From the NCBI GenBank assembly GCA_022786605.1, contig JALFWW010000025.1:1-64000 (forward strand): 64,000 nt of DNA, written 5' to 3'. A program made the translations under genes and the position numbers. The notes under the pieces are model-generated. The model worked only from the letters and a program-made list of their open reading frames with translations, did not search any database and was not told the DNA's origin. Positions 7,920 to 16,149 of this stretch are shown in pieces; the first letter of the stretch is position 1; every line of letters begins with the position of its first letter. This stretch comes from Clostridia bacterium. Its GTDB lineage: Bacteria > Bacillota > Clostridia > Lachnospirales > Anaerotignaceae.

Positions 7920-8090
7920 ATGGCTCACAAAATCGGACCCGAATGCATCGGTTGCGGCGCTTGCGCTGGCGAATGTCCTACAGGTTGCATCCACGAAGCA
8001 GGTGGCGTATACGAAATCACTGCTGCTGAATGTATCGACTGCGGTACATGTGCTGGTGCTTGCCCTACAGGCGCAATCAAAGCTGAATAA
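7920..8090 (+). CDS. Ferredoxin, 2[4Fe-4S] clostridial type
   Basis: The 56-residue protein has two classic cluster motifs, CIGCGACAGECP and CIDCGTCAGACP, each Cx2Cx2Cx3CP. It is the small soluble electron carrier of anaerobic metabolism, serving pyruvate:ferredoxin oxidoreductase, hydrogenases and similar enzymes. The ATG follows AAGGAGGTGTATCCA. The gene is monocistronic with its own promoter and a strong terminator. Confidence 0.97.
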   Translation: MAHKIGPECIGCGACAGECPTGCIHEAGGVYEITAAECIDCGTCAGACPTGAIKAE

Positions 8091-8100
8091 TTTCAACTAT

Positions 8101-8130
8101 AAAAAAAGTGAGTGCAAACTCACTTTTTTT
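8101..8130 (+). terminator. Ferredoxin terminator
   Basis: A-run, AAAGTGAGT, loop GCAA, ACTCACTTT and a T-run form a textbook intrinsic terminator 11 bases after the ferredoxin stop codon. Confidence 0.9.
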
Positions 8131-8186
8131 GTTTCTCAAAAAACAAGCACGGAATCCCATTTGGGGCATCTTCATGGGAGAACAAA

Positions 8187-8226
8187 GAAAGCCAAAATCC
8201 TTATCATACAAAGGATTTTGGCTTTC
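8187..8226. terminator. Second strong hairpin between convergent genes
   Basis: GAAAGCCAAAATCC (8187-8200) pairs perfectly with GGATTTTGGCTTTC (8213-8226). T-rich flanks occur on the plus side. It sits between the convergent ferredoxin and lipoprotein genes and may stop either transcript. Confidence 0.65.
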
Positions 8227-8347
8227 TTATTTTATTCAGATTCTATTTGATATGTTTTCTTGAGGGAAGCCGCTTTGCTTCCGTGCTCTTTTTTATTTGA
8301 AGTCCAAATTTATACGATTTCTAAACACAGTTTTCCCCCTTTTTCCA

Positions 8348-9256
8348 TCAAGCGCTTTTTTCCACTTTGATGGTTTTCAGCACATCTCCGACTGCGTTGT
8401 GATACTGCAGTACCAAATCCGCTTCTTCTGTCCCCGGTTCAAATACGGAATCCTGCATACCAGCGTAAGCCAGTACAAAACCGTTTTCTTCATCCCGCAG
8501 GACTTCCGTTTCCAAAGGCACTTCCTGTGTCTTCAAATCATCGTATTCACTGATGATATACAGTACAATGCTGCCAATGTTGCCAACTTTGTCACCTTTT
8601 TTGAACTGAATGATGGCGGCGTTGTCATATTCGGAATATGCCTCAAAACTCAGATATTCCACCAGATTATCTGGCACACTGAAGGAGATGGCATAGCGCT
8701 GCTCACCCAGCTGCAATACGGTATCCATATTGGGTTCCACAGGCAGACCGCTGATTTTCTCCATTTTCAGACTGCCCAAAATATCCCCTGCCGCGTTCTG
8801 ATACTGCTGCACCAGATTTGCTTCTTCCGTACCAGGTTCAAATACAGAATCCTGCGGTCCATTATAGGCAAGCACAACGCCATTTTCCGCATCCCGCAGC
8901 ACTTCTGTTTCCAATGGCAGATTTTCATTTTTCATGGCATCATATTCTGCCGCGTCATAAATCACCAGTCGTCCAATATTCCCATCCTGATCACCTTTGG
9001 TAAACAGGATATTCGCCGCCGCACTGTCTTCCGGGAATGTGGTCAAACTCAAATATTCTGCCAAATCAGAGGGAACGCGGAAAGAAACTTCATACCGGGA
9101 AGCCCCCAGCTGCAATACAGTCCGCATGTTTGGTTCTTCTGCCTGAGCTGTATTGGTCTGTTCTGTTTCCGGAGCTTTCTGTGTTGCACAGCCTGTTACA
9201 GTGACAGCCATTGCCAGCGCCATTGCCGCCGCAAACATTTTTGTCATTTTTTTCAT
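8348..9256 (-). CDS. Exported lipoprotein with two tandem copies of one domain
   Basis: The 302-residue protein has a lipoprotein signal peptide (lipobox VTGC). The mature part is two copies of the same ~110-residue unit, roughly residues 43-146 and 156-300. Each begins with an EPNMxTVLQLG motif, contains PLETEVLRDxENGxVLAY and ends near DSVFEPGTEEAxLVxQY. I do not recognise the family and give no function. The ATG follows AAAGGAGGATGTTATT. It precedes a terminator region and is not clearly linked to the sigma/anti-sigma genes upstream. Confidence 0.85.
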   Translation of the reverse strand: MKKMTKMFAAAMALAMAVTVTGCATQKAPETEQTNTAQAEEPNMRTVLQLGASRYEVSFRVPSDLAEYLSLTTFPEDSAAANILFTKGDQDGNIGRLVIYDAAEYDAMKNENLPLETEVLRDAENGVVLAYNGPQDSVFEPGTEEANLVQQYQNAAGDILGSLKMEKISGLPVEPNMDTVLQLGEQRYAISFSVPDNLVEYLSFEAYSEYDNAAIIQFKKGDKVGNIGSIVLYIISEYDDLKTQEVPLETEVLRDEENGFVLAYAGMQDSVFEPGTEEADLVLQYHNAVGDVLKTIKVEKSA

Positions 9257-9420
9257 AATAACATCCTCCTTTTACTTCTCTCCTGCAACTTTCAGCCCTT
9301 TCCTTAGACTGATGCCCCGATATGTATTTTTTTCATTATAGCAAATAAATTACTTTTATACACATATCAACTTCTTTTGTAAGATTTTCTTGAAAATCTT
9401 TAAGATATTTTTTTGTTTTG

Positions 9421-9462
9421 TAAAAACGCAGAGAAACCACTCCTCTGTTCCTCTGCGTTTTG
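9421..9462 (-). terminator. Terminator of the sigma/RsiV/DUF3298 cluster
   Basis: AAAACGCAGAG and CTCTGCGTTTT arms flank a 17-base loop. On the minus strand the hairpin is followed by a T-rich run, 14 bases after the stop of the DUF3298-like gene. Confidence 0.75.
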
Positions 9463-9475
9463 TATATCAAATCTG

Positions 9476-10186
9476 TTATTTCGCAATTTCAAACTCCGGC
9501 ATGCCTGCCGCGCCTGCGGCGATTTCATATTTCTGGAACACGATGACAGGGTTGCCAGCTTCATTGATATAGAACTGTGTTTCCGGTGTGATGGTAGTAA
9601 AACCGCCCATTTCTTCCTCAAAATACAGCCCGCTGTCGTCTGCGGCGATCTGTTCTTTGATGGTTTCGTTGGCAATGTTGATATAATCGGGTCCCAGCAG
9701 TTCTTCCAGTGTGATTTCGCTGTTGTCTTTCAGATTTACATTGTAGCACTGATAGATATAATCAATTTTACTCATAGTGTTGTATGCCTGCAAAACAAAA
9801 GATACCTGATCTTCTGTTTCAGACTTCACGTCATAGTCCACATACACCTGAATATCTTTATCGGCAAATTCTTTTTCCGTGCCGCCTGTTGCCAAAAAGG
9901 CTTCTTTGTACTGAGCAACTTCCCAGTCAGCTCTTGCTTCGTAATCTGTCGTCAGTTTCAGAATCTCCTCATTGACTTCAGCCGCATAGCCTTCTTTCCC
10001 CACGACCTGTGGTACATTGATGCGCAGTATCATATCTCCCTCATCGCCTTCATAGGTGCGTACCCTTTCCACAGCAGAAACCTGTTCCTGCCGTTCTTCT
10101 GCCAATGCAGTACCTGTTGTGCCGCAAGCGACTGCCCATGCCATCAGTAAGCCAGTTGTTTTTTTCCAATGCCAATATTTTTTCAT
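9476..10186 (-). CDS. Exported DUF3298/DUF4163 protein, duplicate of the RsiV ectodomain
   Basis: The 236-residue protein has an N-terminal signal-like segment (KKTTGLLMAWAVACGTTGTA) and then an extracytoplasmic DUF3298-type domain. It is closely similar to the C-terminal half of the anti-sigma factor encoded just upstream: NVNLKDNSEITLEELLGPDY and the end motif AAGAAGMPEFEI are shared, and the DNA is also nearly the same over the last ~200 bases. It lacks the cytoplasmic sigma-binding part. It may compete for the same extracellular ligand or modulate signalling; that is inference. The ATG at 10186 follows AAAGGTGATTGAG. Confidence 0.8.
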   Translation of the reverse strand: MKKYWHWKKTTGLLMAWAVACGTTGTALAEERQEQVSAVERVRTYEGDEGDMILRINVPQVVGKEGYAAEVNEEILKLTTDYEARADWEVAQYKEAFLATGGTEKEFADKDIQVYVDYDVKSETEDQVSFVLQAYNTMSKIDYIYQCYNVNLKDNSEITLEELLGPDYINIANETIKEQIAADDSGLYFEEEMGGFTTITPETQFYINEAGNPVIVFQKYEIAAGAAGMPEFEIAK

Positions 10187-10270
10187 CTCAATCACCTTTC
10201 CTCTGATCTTTCTATCTCTAAACTCCTCAATACCGCTCTATTCTTTTCATTTTGCAGATATTCCGAAAAC

Positions 10271-11188
10271 TCATTTTCTAATTTCAAATTCCGGCATACC
10301 TGCGGCACCTGCGGCGATTTCGTATTTCTGGAAAACAATGACAGGATTACCTGCTTCGTTGATGTAGAAGTTTGTTTCCGGTGTAATGGTGGTAAAACCG
10401 CCCATTTCTTCCTCAAAATATAATCCGCTGCTGTCTGCGGCGATCTGTGCCTGGATGCTTTCATTGGCAATGTTGATATAATCAGGTCCCAGTAAATCTT
10501 CCAGTGTGATTTCGCTGTTGTCCTTCAGATTGATATTGTAGTATTCTGTCACCGCTGTGGATGCGTTCCAGTCCTCATATCCAGTCAATACCAGAGAAAG
10601 GATATCTTCTGTTTCGCTCTTTACTTCATAATCCACATTGACTTTGATATTTTTCGCCTGAAATTCTTCTTCCGTGCCGCCGGTTGCCAGAAAAGCTTCT
10701 TTGTATGCCTCAATGTCTTTTGCAGCCTTCGCTTCATAATCCGCTACGATTTTTTGAATCTGTTCGTTGACCTCTTTGGAATATCCTTCTTCGGCGCCAT
10801 CCACCTGTGGAATTTCCGTGGAAATGGTCTTGTCCCCATCGGATATTTCATAGCTGCGGAATGTAAGCACTTTGGAAATACCGCCCAAAACGGGATTTGC
10901 CTGCATATCGGTGGCAAATGTTGGACTGATGTTTAATCCGGCTGTAAAGCAAAATACGGCACATGCTGCCACCAAACCTGTTGTTTTTTTCCAACTCCAT
11001 TTTTTCTTCATATGGTTCCCCCTTTTCTCATCTCGTCTTGTCTGAATCATTTCTGTTTTCTGCTCTGTTCCTTTGCTCATCTCTCCTAATGCCAGTCCCA
11101 TTCTCTCATTCAATTCGGCTGGAATCTCAATCTTTTCATATATTTTTTTGGTATCCAGCAGCCGTTCCTCCAAACCTTTTGCTTTCAT
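10271..11188 (-). CDS. RsiV-like anti-sigma factor (DUF3298)
   Basis: The 305-residue protein has a cytoplasmic N-terminal part (about 1-60), a single membrane span after KKKWSWKKTTG (GLVAACAVFCFTAGL), and an extracytoplasmic DUF3298 domain. This is the architecture of RsiV, which holds its ECF sigma factor inactive until cleaved in response to lysozyme in Bacillus. The gene overlaps the sigma gene (ATGA) with GGAGGTGGCAAC before the ATG, so the two are translationally coupled. Lysozyme as the signal here is inference from the family. Confidence 0.85.
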   Translation of the reverse strand: MKAKGLEERLLDTKKIYEKIEIPAELNERMGLALGEMSKGTEQKTEMIQTRRDEKRGNHMKKKWSWKKTTGLVAACAVFCFTAGLNISPTFATDMQANPVLGGISKVLTFRSYEISDGDKTISTEIPQVDGAEEGYSKEVNEQIQKIVADYEAKAAKDIEAYKEAFLATGGTEEEFQAKNIKVNVDYEVKSETEDILSLVLTGYEDWNASTAVTEYYNINLKDNSEITLEDLLGPDYINIANESIQAQIAADSSGLYFEEEMGGFTTITPETNFYINEAGNPVIVFQKYEIAAGAAGMPEFEIRK

Positions 11189-11682
11189 GTTGCCACCTCC
11201 TGATAACATTGCTGCCGCAGCTTCTCCAGCCCGGTATACAGCCGATATTTTACCTGACTCAAACTGCTGCCTGTTACCTCAGCGATCTCTGCCAATGTCA
11301 TGTCCTCGTAAAACCGCAGCACAACCACCGTTTTCATCTCCTCCGGCAGCCCCATGACCGCTTGGTACATTTCACTCTCTTCCTGCCATTCCTCCTTCGA
11401 TCCGTCAAGAATCTCCCGCATCTGTTCTGGTTCCAAGGGTACTTCCCGTCCATATTTTTTCATATAAGAAAGACTTTCGTTCACCAAAATCCGGTAAAAC
11501 CAAGTCCTCACATATGCCATTTCCCGAATACTTTCCGCATGTTCCAGCCCTTTTACCACGGCATTCTGCACAATATCCAGCGCCGCTTCCTGGTTGCGTA
11601 CATATGAAAAAGCAAGGCGGTAAAATTTCTCCTGGTTGGCTATCAAATACGCAGCCAACACTTCTTTTTGATTTTGGCTCAT
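11185..11682 (-). CDS. ECF RNA polymerase sigma factor (SigV-like)
   Basis: The 165-residue protein has sigma-70 region 2 (RLAFSYVRNQEAALDIVQNA, AYVRTWFYRILVNES) and region 4 (LAEIAEVTGSSLSQVKYRLY). ECF factors direct RNA polymerase to envelope-stress promoters and usually their own. It is followed by its anti-sigma gene with a four-base overlap. The ATG at 11682 is chosen because GGAGGTAGGAAGT lies upstream; the in-frame ATG at 11697 sits on that site. Confidence 0.92.
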   Translation of the reverse strand: MSQNQKEVLAAYLIANQEKFYRLAFSYVRNQEAALDIVQNAVVKGLEHAESIREMAYVRTWFYRILVNESLSYMKKYGREVPLEPEQMREILDGSKEEWQEESEMYQAVMGLPEEMKTVVVLRFYEDMTLAEIAEVTGSSLSQVKYRLYTGLEKLRQQCYQEVAT

Positions 11683-11808
11683 ACTTCCTACCTCCATCAC
11701 CTGCGCTTGTTTGCCTTTCTGTTATATAGACGATTTATCCCCTGAAAAAGTCTGAAAAAAATAAAAAAAATAAAAAAAGTAAAAAAATAAATAAAATTTT
11801 TTTCGCAT

Positions 11809-11840
11809 AAAAAAACCCCGAAGGGATAAACCCTTCGGGG
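11809..11840 (-). terminator. gdhA terminator
   Basis: CCCCGAAGGG and CCCTTCGGGG form a perfect GC-rich stem (11816-11840), followed on the minus strand by seven T. It lies about 45 bases past the gdhA stop. The neighbouring 11750-11808 segment is almost pure A/T. Confidence 0.9.
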
Positions 11841-11882
11841 AATTGGTTTTCAAACCATTGTGTTTGATATATTCTATTCGAA

Positions 11883-13232
11883 TTATACCAGACCCTGAGC
11901 CATCATAGCAGCTGCAACTTTCTTGAAGCCTGCGATGTTAGCACCAGCTACCAGGTTGTAACCCAGACCAGCTGCTTCTGCTGCTTCAACAGAGATTGCA
12001 TGGATGTTTTTCATGATGCCAACCAGTTTTGCGTCAACTTCAGCGCCGTCCCAGCTGTATCTCATGGAGTTCTGAGCCATTTCCAGAGCGGAAACTGCTA
12101 CACCACCAGCGTTAACTGCTTTGGAAGGAGCAACGATCATGCCGGGTTCAGCCATAGCTCTTGCCAGACCTGCGTTTGTTGTAGGCATGTTAGCAACTTC
12201 GATGTAGTATTTTGTGCCGTTAGCGATGATCTGTTCGATTTCAGCTACATCCAGTTCGTTCTGGTAAGCAGCGGGCATGCAGATATCAACTTTCTGACCC
12301 CAAGGTTTCTGTTTAGGGAAGAATTCAACGCCGAATTTGTCAGCATAGTCCTGAGCACGGTTTCTGCCGGAGTTTCTCATTTCCAGCATGTAGTTGAATT
12401 TTTCTTCTGTTGTGATACCATCGGGATCGTAGCAGTAGCCGTCAGGACCGGACAGAGTAACAACTTTACCACCCAGCTGAGCAACTTTCATTGCGATACC
12501 CCAAGCAACGTTACCGAAACCGGACATAGCAACTGTTTTGCCTTCGAATGTGTCGCCTTCATGCAGCAGAACTTCGTTTGCATAGTATGTAGCGCCGTAG
12601 CCTGTAGCTTCGGGTCTGAACAGGGAACCGCCGTATTCCAGACCTTTACCTGTCAGGACACCATTTTCCCAGCAGCCTTTGATTCTCTTATACTGACCAT
12701 ACAGGAAGCCGATTTCTCTGCCGCCAACACCGATGTCACCAGCGGGTACGTCAACGTCGGGACCAATATGTCTGTACAGTTCTGTCATGAATGCCTGGCA
12801 GAATCTCATGATTTCCATATCGGATTTGCCTGTGGGATCGAAGTCGGAACCACCTTTACCGCCGCCGATAGGCAGACCAGTCAGGGAGTTTTTGAAGATC
12901 TGTTCAAAGCCCAGGAATTTCACTACGCCAGAGTATACTGTGGGATGGAATCTCAGACCACCTTTGTAAGGACCGATAGCGGAGTTGAACTGTACTCTGA
13001 AACCACGGTTAACCTGTACTTTACCAGCATCGTCAACCCATGTTACTCTGAAAGAGATCTGTCTTTCAGGTTCAACCAGTCTTTCCAGCAGACCCATTTT
13101 TTCATATTCGGGATGAAGTTCTACTTCTTTTTCGATGGAAGCGAATACTTCTTCTACTGTCTGGATGAATTCAGGTTCATGTGCGTCACGTTTTTTAACC
13201 TGTTCAATTACGCGTTCGATATAAGCGTTCAT
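11883..13232 (-). CDS. gdhA: Glutamate dehydrogenase, NADP type
   Basis: The 449-residue enzyme is the usual length of hexameric glutamate dehydrogenases, which interconvert 2-oxoglutarate plus ammonia and glutamate. The dimer/active-site motif GLPIGGGKGGSDFDPTGKS holds the catalytic lysines, and VPAGDIGVGGREIGFLYGQY and the nucleotide-binding SGFGNVAWG follow. The sequence resembles the NADP-dependent anabolic group; cofactor choice is inferred. It is a single-gene unit with its own terminator and a ~150-base leader that contains palindromes. Confidence 0.96.
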   Translation of the reverse strand: MNAYIERVIEQVKKRDAHEPEFIQTVEEVFASIEKEVELHPEYEKMGLLERLVEPERQISFRVTWVDDAGKVQVNRGFRVQFNSAIGPYKGGLRFHPTVYSGVVKFLGFEQIFKNSLTGLPIGGGKGGSDFDPTGKSDMEIMRFCQAFMTELYRHIGPDVDVPAGDIGVGGREIGFLYGQYKRIKGCWENGVLTGKGLEYGGSLFRPEATGYGATYYANEVLLHEGDTFEGKTVAMSGFGNVAWGIAMKVAQLGGKVVTLSGPDGYCYDPDGITTEEKFNYMLEMRNSGRNRAQDYADKFGVEFFPKQKPWGQKVDICMPAAYQNELDVAEIEQIIANGTKYYIEVANMPTTNAGLARAMAEPGMIVAPSKAVNAGGVAVSALEMAQNSMRYSWDGAEVDAKLVGIMKNIHAISVEAAEAAGLGYNLVAGANIAGFKKVAAAMMAQGLV

Positions 13233-13296
13233 AACTCAATGACCTCCTACATTTTGTCTTTTCTTTAACTGAGTTTTTGCGGAAATTCCGCTTTTT

Positions 13297-13315
13297 TGTT
13301 TCTCATTGAGAAACA
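13297..13315. promoter_or_regulatory. Perfect palindrome in the gdhA leader
   Basis: TGTTTCTC-ATT-GAGAAACA is an 8-bp perfect inverted repeat. A second one, GCGGAA-A-TTCCGC, lies at 13279-13291. Both fall between the likely gdhA promoter and its start codon, where a repressor or an RNA structure could act. No regulator can be named from the sequence. Confidence 0.4.
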
Positions 13316-13390
13316 GTAAAGATGAAAAAGTCGTTTCCTTCCAGCGTTTTGAATAAACCCGAGAAGGTTTTCGACCCTCTTACCTCTCTT

Positions 13391-13399
13391 ATTATAGCA
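13391..13399 (-). promoter_or_regulatory. Candidate extended -10 promoter of gdhA
   Basis: On the minus strand TGCTATAAT (13391-13399) gives an extended -10 (TGnTATAAT). The -35 region is weak. It would produce a leader of about 150 bases. The rest of the 441-base gap (13233-13673) holds the palindromes, A/T-rich sequence and the mreB terminator; I see no gene in it. Confidence 0.45.
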
Positions 13400-13634
13400 C
13401 ACTTTTTATGGATGTGTAGCATTTTTTTGAAGTTTTGTCTTTATTTTTCCACAAAATTTCCATCGAAAAATTATGCAAAAAAACGTTTTCTCTTTTTTTT
13501 TCGTCATCTTTGGAAATTCCGTAAATTTTGGCATAGTTTTAACAATGATTTTTCTGATGAATTCAAACAAACTGCACAAACCCTATTTTTTCTATGGGAA
13601 AAACCCATTTGCGCGTCCTTATTCGCGCAAAAAG

Positions 13635-13669
13635 AAAACAGGCATAATCTAAGAAGATATGCCTGTTTT
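13635..13669 (-). terminator. mreB terminator
   Basis: AAAACAGGCATA pairs with TATGCCTGTTTT around an 11-base loop, with a T-rich minus-strand tail just past the mreB stop codon. Confidence 0.8.
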
Positions 13670-13673
13670 TGTA

Positions 13674-14732
13674 TCATTTCTTTTTAAACTTGCCCAGCAG
13701 ATCGTTAAGAATGCTGGGACGTTCTTCATCGGGACCATTATCGGACATAAATTCGATATATCTGCCAGTACCGATAGCTACGCAGCTGACCGCATCCTCT
13801 GCTACCATAGCATGAATACCTGTTCTGCTCTGGATCAGTTTATCCAGACCATAGAGCAAACTGCCGCCGCCGGTCATGACAATACCTCTTTCATAAATAT
13901 CCGCCGCCAGTTCTGGAGGCGTTTTCTCCAATACACTGTGAACGGCTTCCGCAATGGCTTCCACAGATTCTTCCAATGCTTCCAGCATTTCATCGCTGGT
14001 TACAGTGATATTCTTGGGAAGACCAGTGATCAGGTTTCTGCCGCGAACATCCAGTGTCACGGGCATGGTTCTCTCAAAAGCGGTACCGATCTTGATCTTC
14101 AGTTCTTCCGCTGTCCGTTCCCCAATGAGCACGTTATGTTTTTTACGCATATAACGTATGATGGCATCATCGAAGTTATCCCCGGCGATCTTCAGGGAAT
14201 AGCTTACAACCGTCCCCCCCAGGGAAATAACCGCGATGTCTGTGGTACCGCCGCCAATGTCAACTACCATGCTGCCGCATGCTCTGGAAATATCGATACC
14301 GGAGCCAATGGCTGCCGCAATGGGTTCCTCGATGATGTGCACCCGTCTTGCGCCTGCCTGTCTGGTGGCGTCCTCAACGGCACGCTTTTCCACTTCCGTT
14401 ACGCTGCTTGGTACGCAGACCGCAATGGTGGGTTTCACAAAAGAACGCTTGCCCAATGCTTTCTCAATGAAATACTGGAGCATTTTTTCAGTTACATCAT
14501 AATTGGAAATAACACCTTCCCGCAAAGGACGAATGGCAACGATATTGCCTGGGGTTCTGCCCAGCATACGTCTTGCCTCTTCGCCCACCGCAAGAATGGA
14601 ATTGCTGTCTTTGTCAATGGCTACCACGGAAGGTTCCCGAATGACGATGCCCTGTCCCTTGATATAAACCAAAACCGTTGCCGTCCCCAGGTCGATCCCG
14701 ATATTTTCGCCAAAACTCATAAAGTCTAACAT
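13674..14732 (-). CDS. mreB: Rod-shape-determining protein MreB/Mbl
   Basis: The 352-residue actin homologue has the phosphate-1 loop NIGIDLGTATVLVY, the phosphate-2 loop MVVDIGGGTTDIAVI and the adenosine motif VMTGGGSLLYGLD. MreB-type filaments move under the membrane and guide the lateral wall synthesis machinery. No mreC/mreD lies beside it, which favours an Mbl or MreBH-like paralogue, but the sequence alone does not settle this. It is a single-gene unit with a clear terminator. Confidence 0.93.
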   Translation of the reverse strand: MLDFMSFGENIGIDLGTATVLVYIKGQGIVIREPSVVAIDKDSNSILAVGEEARRMLGRTPGNIVAIRPLREGVISNYDVTEKMLQYFIEKALGKRSFVKPTIAVCVPSSVTEVEKRAVEDATRQAGARRVHIIEEPIAAAIGSGIDISRACGSMVVDIGGGTTDIAVISLGGTVVSYSLKIAGDNFDDAIIRYMRKKHNVLIGERTAEELKIKIGTAFERTMPVTLDVRGRNLITGLPKNITVTSDEMLEALEESVEAIAEAVHSVLEKTPPELAADIYERGIVMTGGGSLLYGLDKLIQSRTGIHAMVAEDAVSCVAIGTGRYIEFMSDNGPDEERPSILNDLLGKFKKK

Positions 14733-14837
14733 ATCGTTTCTCCTTCGTCTATCTGCTCATACTCTTCTTATCAGTATACCGAAAACAAGCCTCGTTGAAA
14801 AGCTGTTTTTCCGAAAAAAATCCGTTTTTTTACAATA

Positions 14838-16016
14838 TTATATGTTTTTTTCCGACAAAACTTCCACGGCTTTCCGCAGCTGTGTATCCGCCTCTGCCGG
14901 AATGTTTGTCTGCTGTGCGTATTCCTTTGGCAGTTCCACCTCATAATCCGGTGTGATGCCTACCCCATGGATAGAAGTCCCCTTTGGCGTATAATATTTC
15001 TGAATGGTCACGTTCAGCCCAGAACCATCGGGCAATGTAAAGAGCCGCTGTACCAGCCCTTTGCCGAACGTCGTTGTGCCAATGAGCTGACCTCTGCCGG
15101 TATCCTGGATCGCCCCTGCCAAAATCTCCGCGGCACTGGCGCTGTTTTCATTGACCAGCACCACCAGCGGCACATCATTATAAACATCATCGCAAAGAGT
15201 ATCCTGTCGGTTTCCTTCCTTATCCATGGTGTAAACCATGATGCCTTCCGGCAGCAGTTCCTCCCCGATTTCATGAGCGGATTTCACCAGACCACCAGTA
15301 TTGTTCCGCAGATCCAGCACCAGTTTTTCCATGCCTTCCACTTCCAGCGCATCCAGCGCTTCTTTGAACTGACTGTATGTATTTTCCCGGAAGTTCGTAA
15401 TGGCAATATACCCAATATTGTCCTCCATCATACGCCAGGAAACGGTTTTCACTTGAATATCCTGTCTGGTCACTGTTTTTTCCAGAACCTCGCCTGTACT
15501 CTCCCGGAAAAGCGTCAGAGTCACATCTGTTCCTGCTTTCCCTTTCACCAATGCAGAAACATCCGCCGCTGTTTTGCCGGTGATGCTTTCGCCATCCACT
15601 TCTGTGATCTTATCTTCCGCCAAAATGCCTGCCGCTTCCGCAGGACCGCCAGGTGTCACACTGCTGACAACAATATACCCGTCATCACCCGCGTAAATCT
15701 CCACACCAATGCCTACAAAATGACCGCTGTTTTTTTCCATCTGATCTGCCAGACTTTCCGCAGAAAGATAGTAGGTGTAAGGATCGCCCACACCGGCAAC
15801 CAGTCCTGTATACATCAGTTCTTTCGCCAATTCTTTATCATAATCTTCTACATAATATGTATCCAGCGTTTTTTCAATCTGACGTATTTTTGCCGTGCTG
15901 TCCATGCCAAAAGGCAAAGCAACATTCATCTGTAATAAAATCTGCCCCCCAAAATAAACTGCCGCCACCAAAACCAGAGCAGCCCCGAAGCCCTTCCAAA
16001 AATCTTTTTTCTGCAA
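14838..16016 (-). CDS. S41 family C-terminal processing peptidase (CtpA-like)
   Basis: The 392-residue protein has an N-terminal membrane anchor (AALVLVAAVYFGGQIL), a PDZ domain (about 95-185, with VVSSVTPGGPAEAAGIL) and the S41 catalytic domain. The serine lies in NENSASAAEILAGAIQD and the lysine in TTTFGKGLVQ. Such proteases trim exported or wall-associated proteins. The start is a TTG preceded by GAGGCGATGACAT. It lies directly downstream of ftsEX, a common clostridial arrangement that suggests a role in wall turnover or division. Confidence 0.92.
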   Translation of the reverse strand: MQKKDFWKGFGAALVLVAAVYFGGQILLQMNVALPFGMDSTAKIRQIEKTLDTYYVEDYDKELAKELMYTGLVAGVGDPYTYYLSAESLADQMEKNSGHFVGIGVEIYAGDDGYIVVSSVTPGGPAEAAGILAEDKITEVDGESITGKTAADVSALVKGKAGTDVTLTLFRESTGEVLEKTVTRQDIQVKTVSWRMMEDNIGYIAITNFRENTYSQFKEALDALEVEGMEKLVLDLRNNTGGLVKSAHEIGEELLPEGIMVYTMDKEGNRQDTLCDDVYNDVPLVVLVNENSASAAEILAGAIQDTGRGQLIGTTTFGKGLVQRLFTLPDGSGLNVTIQKYYTPKGTSIHGVGITPDYEVELPKEYAQQTNIPAEADTQLRKAVEVLSEKNI

Positions 16017-16149
16017 ATGTCATCGCCTCGCTGTTTTATCTTCTTTTATCCTTATGTCATACCTTTGGGAAATATCATCTCTGAAAATACAAAACCCTGC
16101 GGACGAATGGCATATGCACATTTTCGACCACAGGGATTTTCTGTTTCGG

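Noticed and set aside
12000..13268. A 422-codon plus-strand frame opposite gdhA
   Set aside because: Composition (very high Phe, Cys, Ser) is typical of antisense to a strongly codon-biased gene; gdhA is certain.
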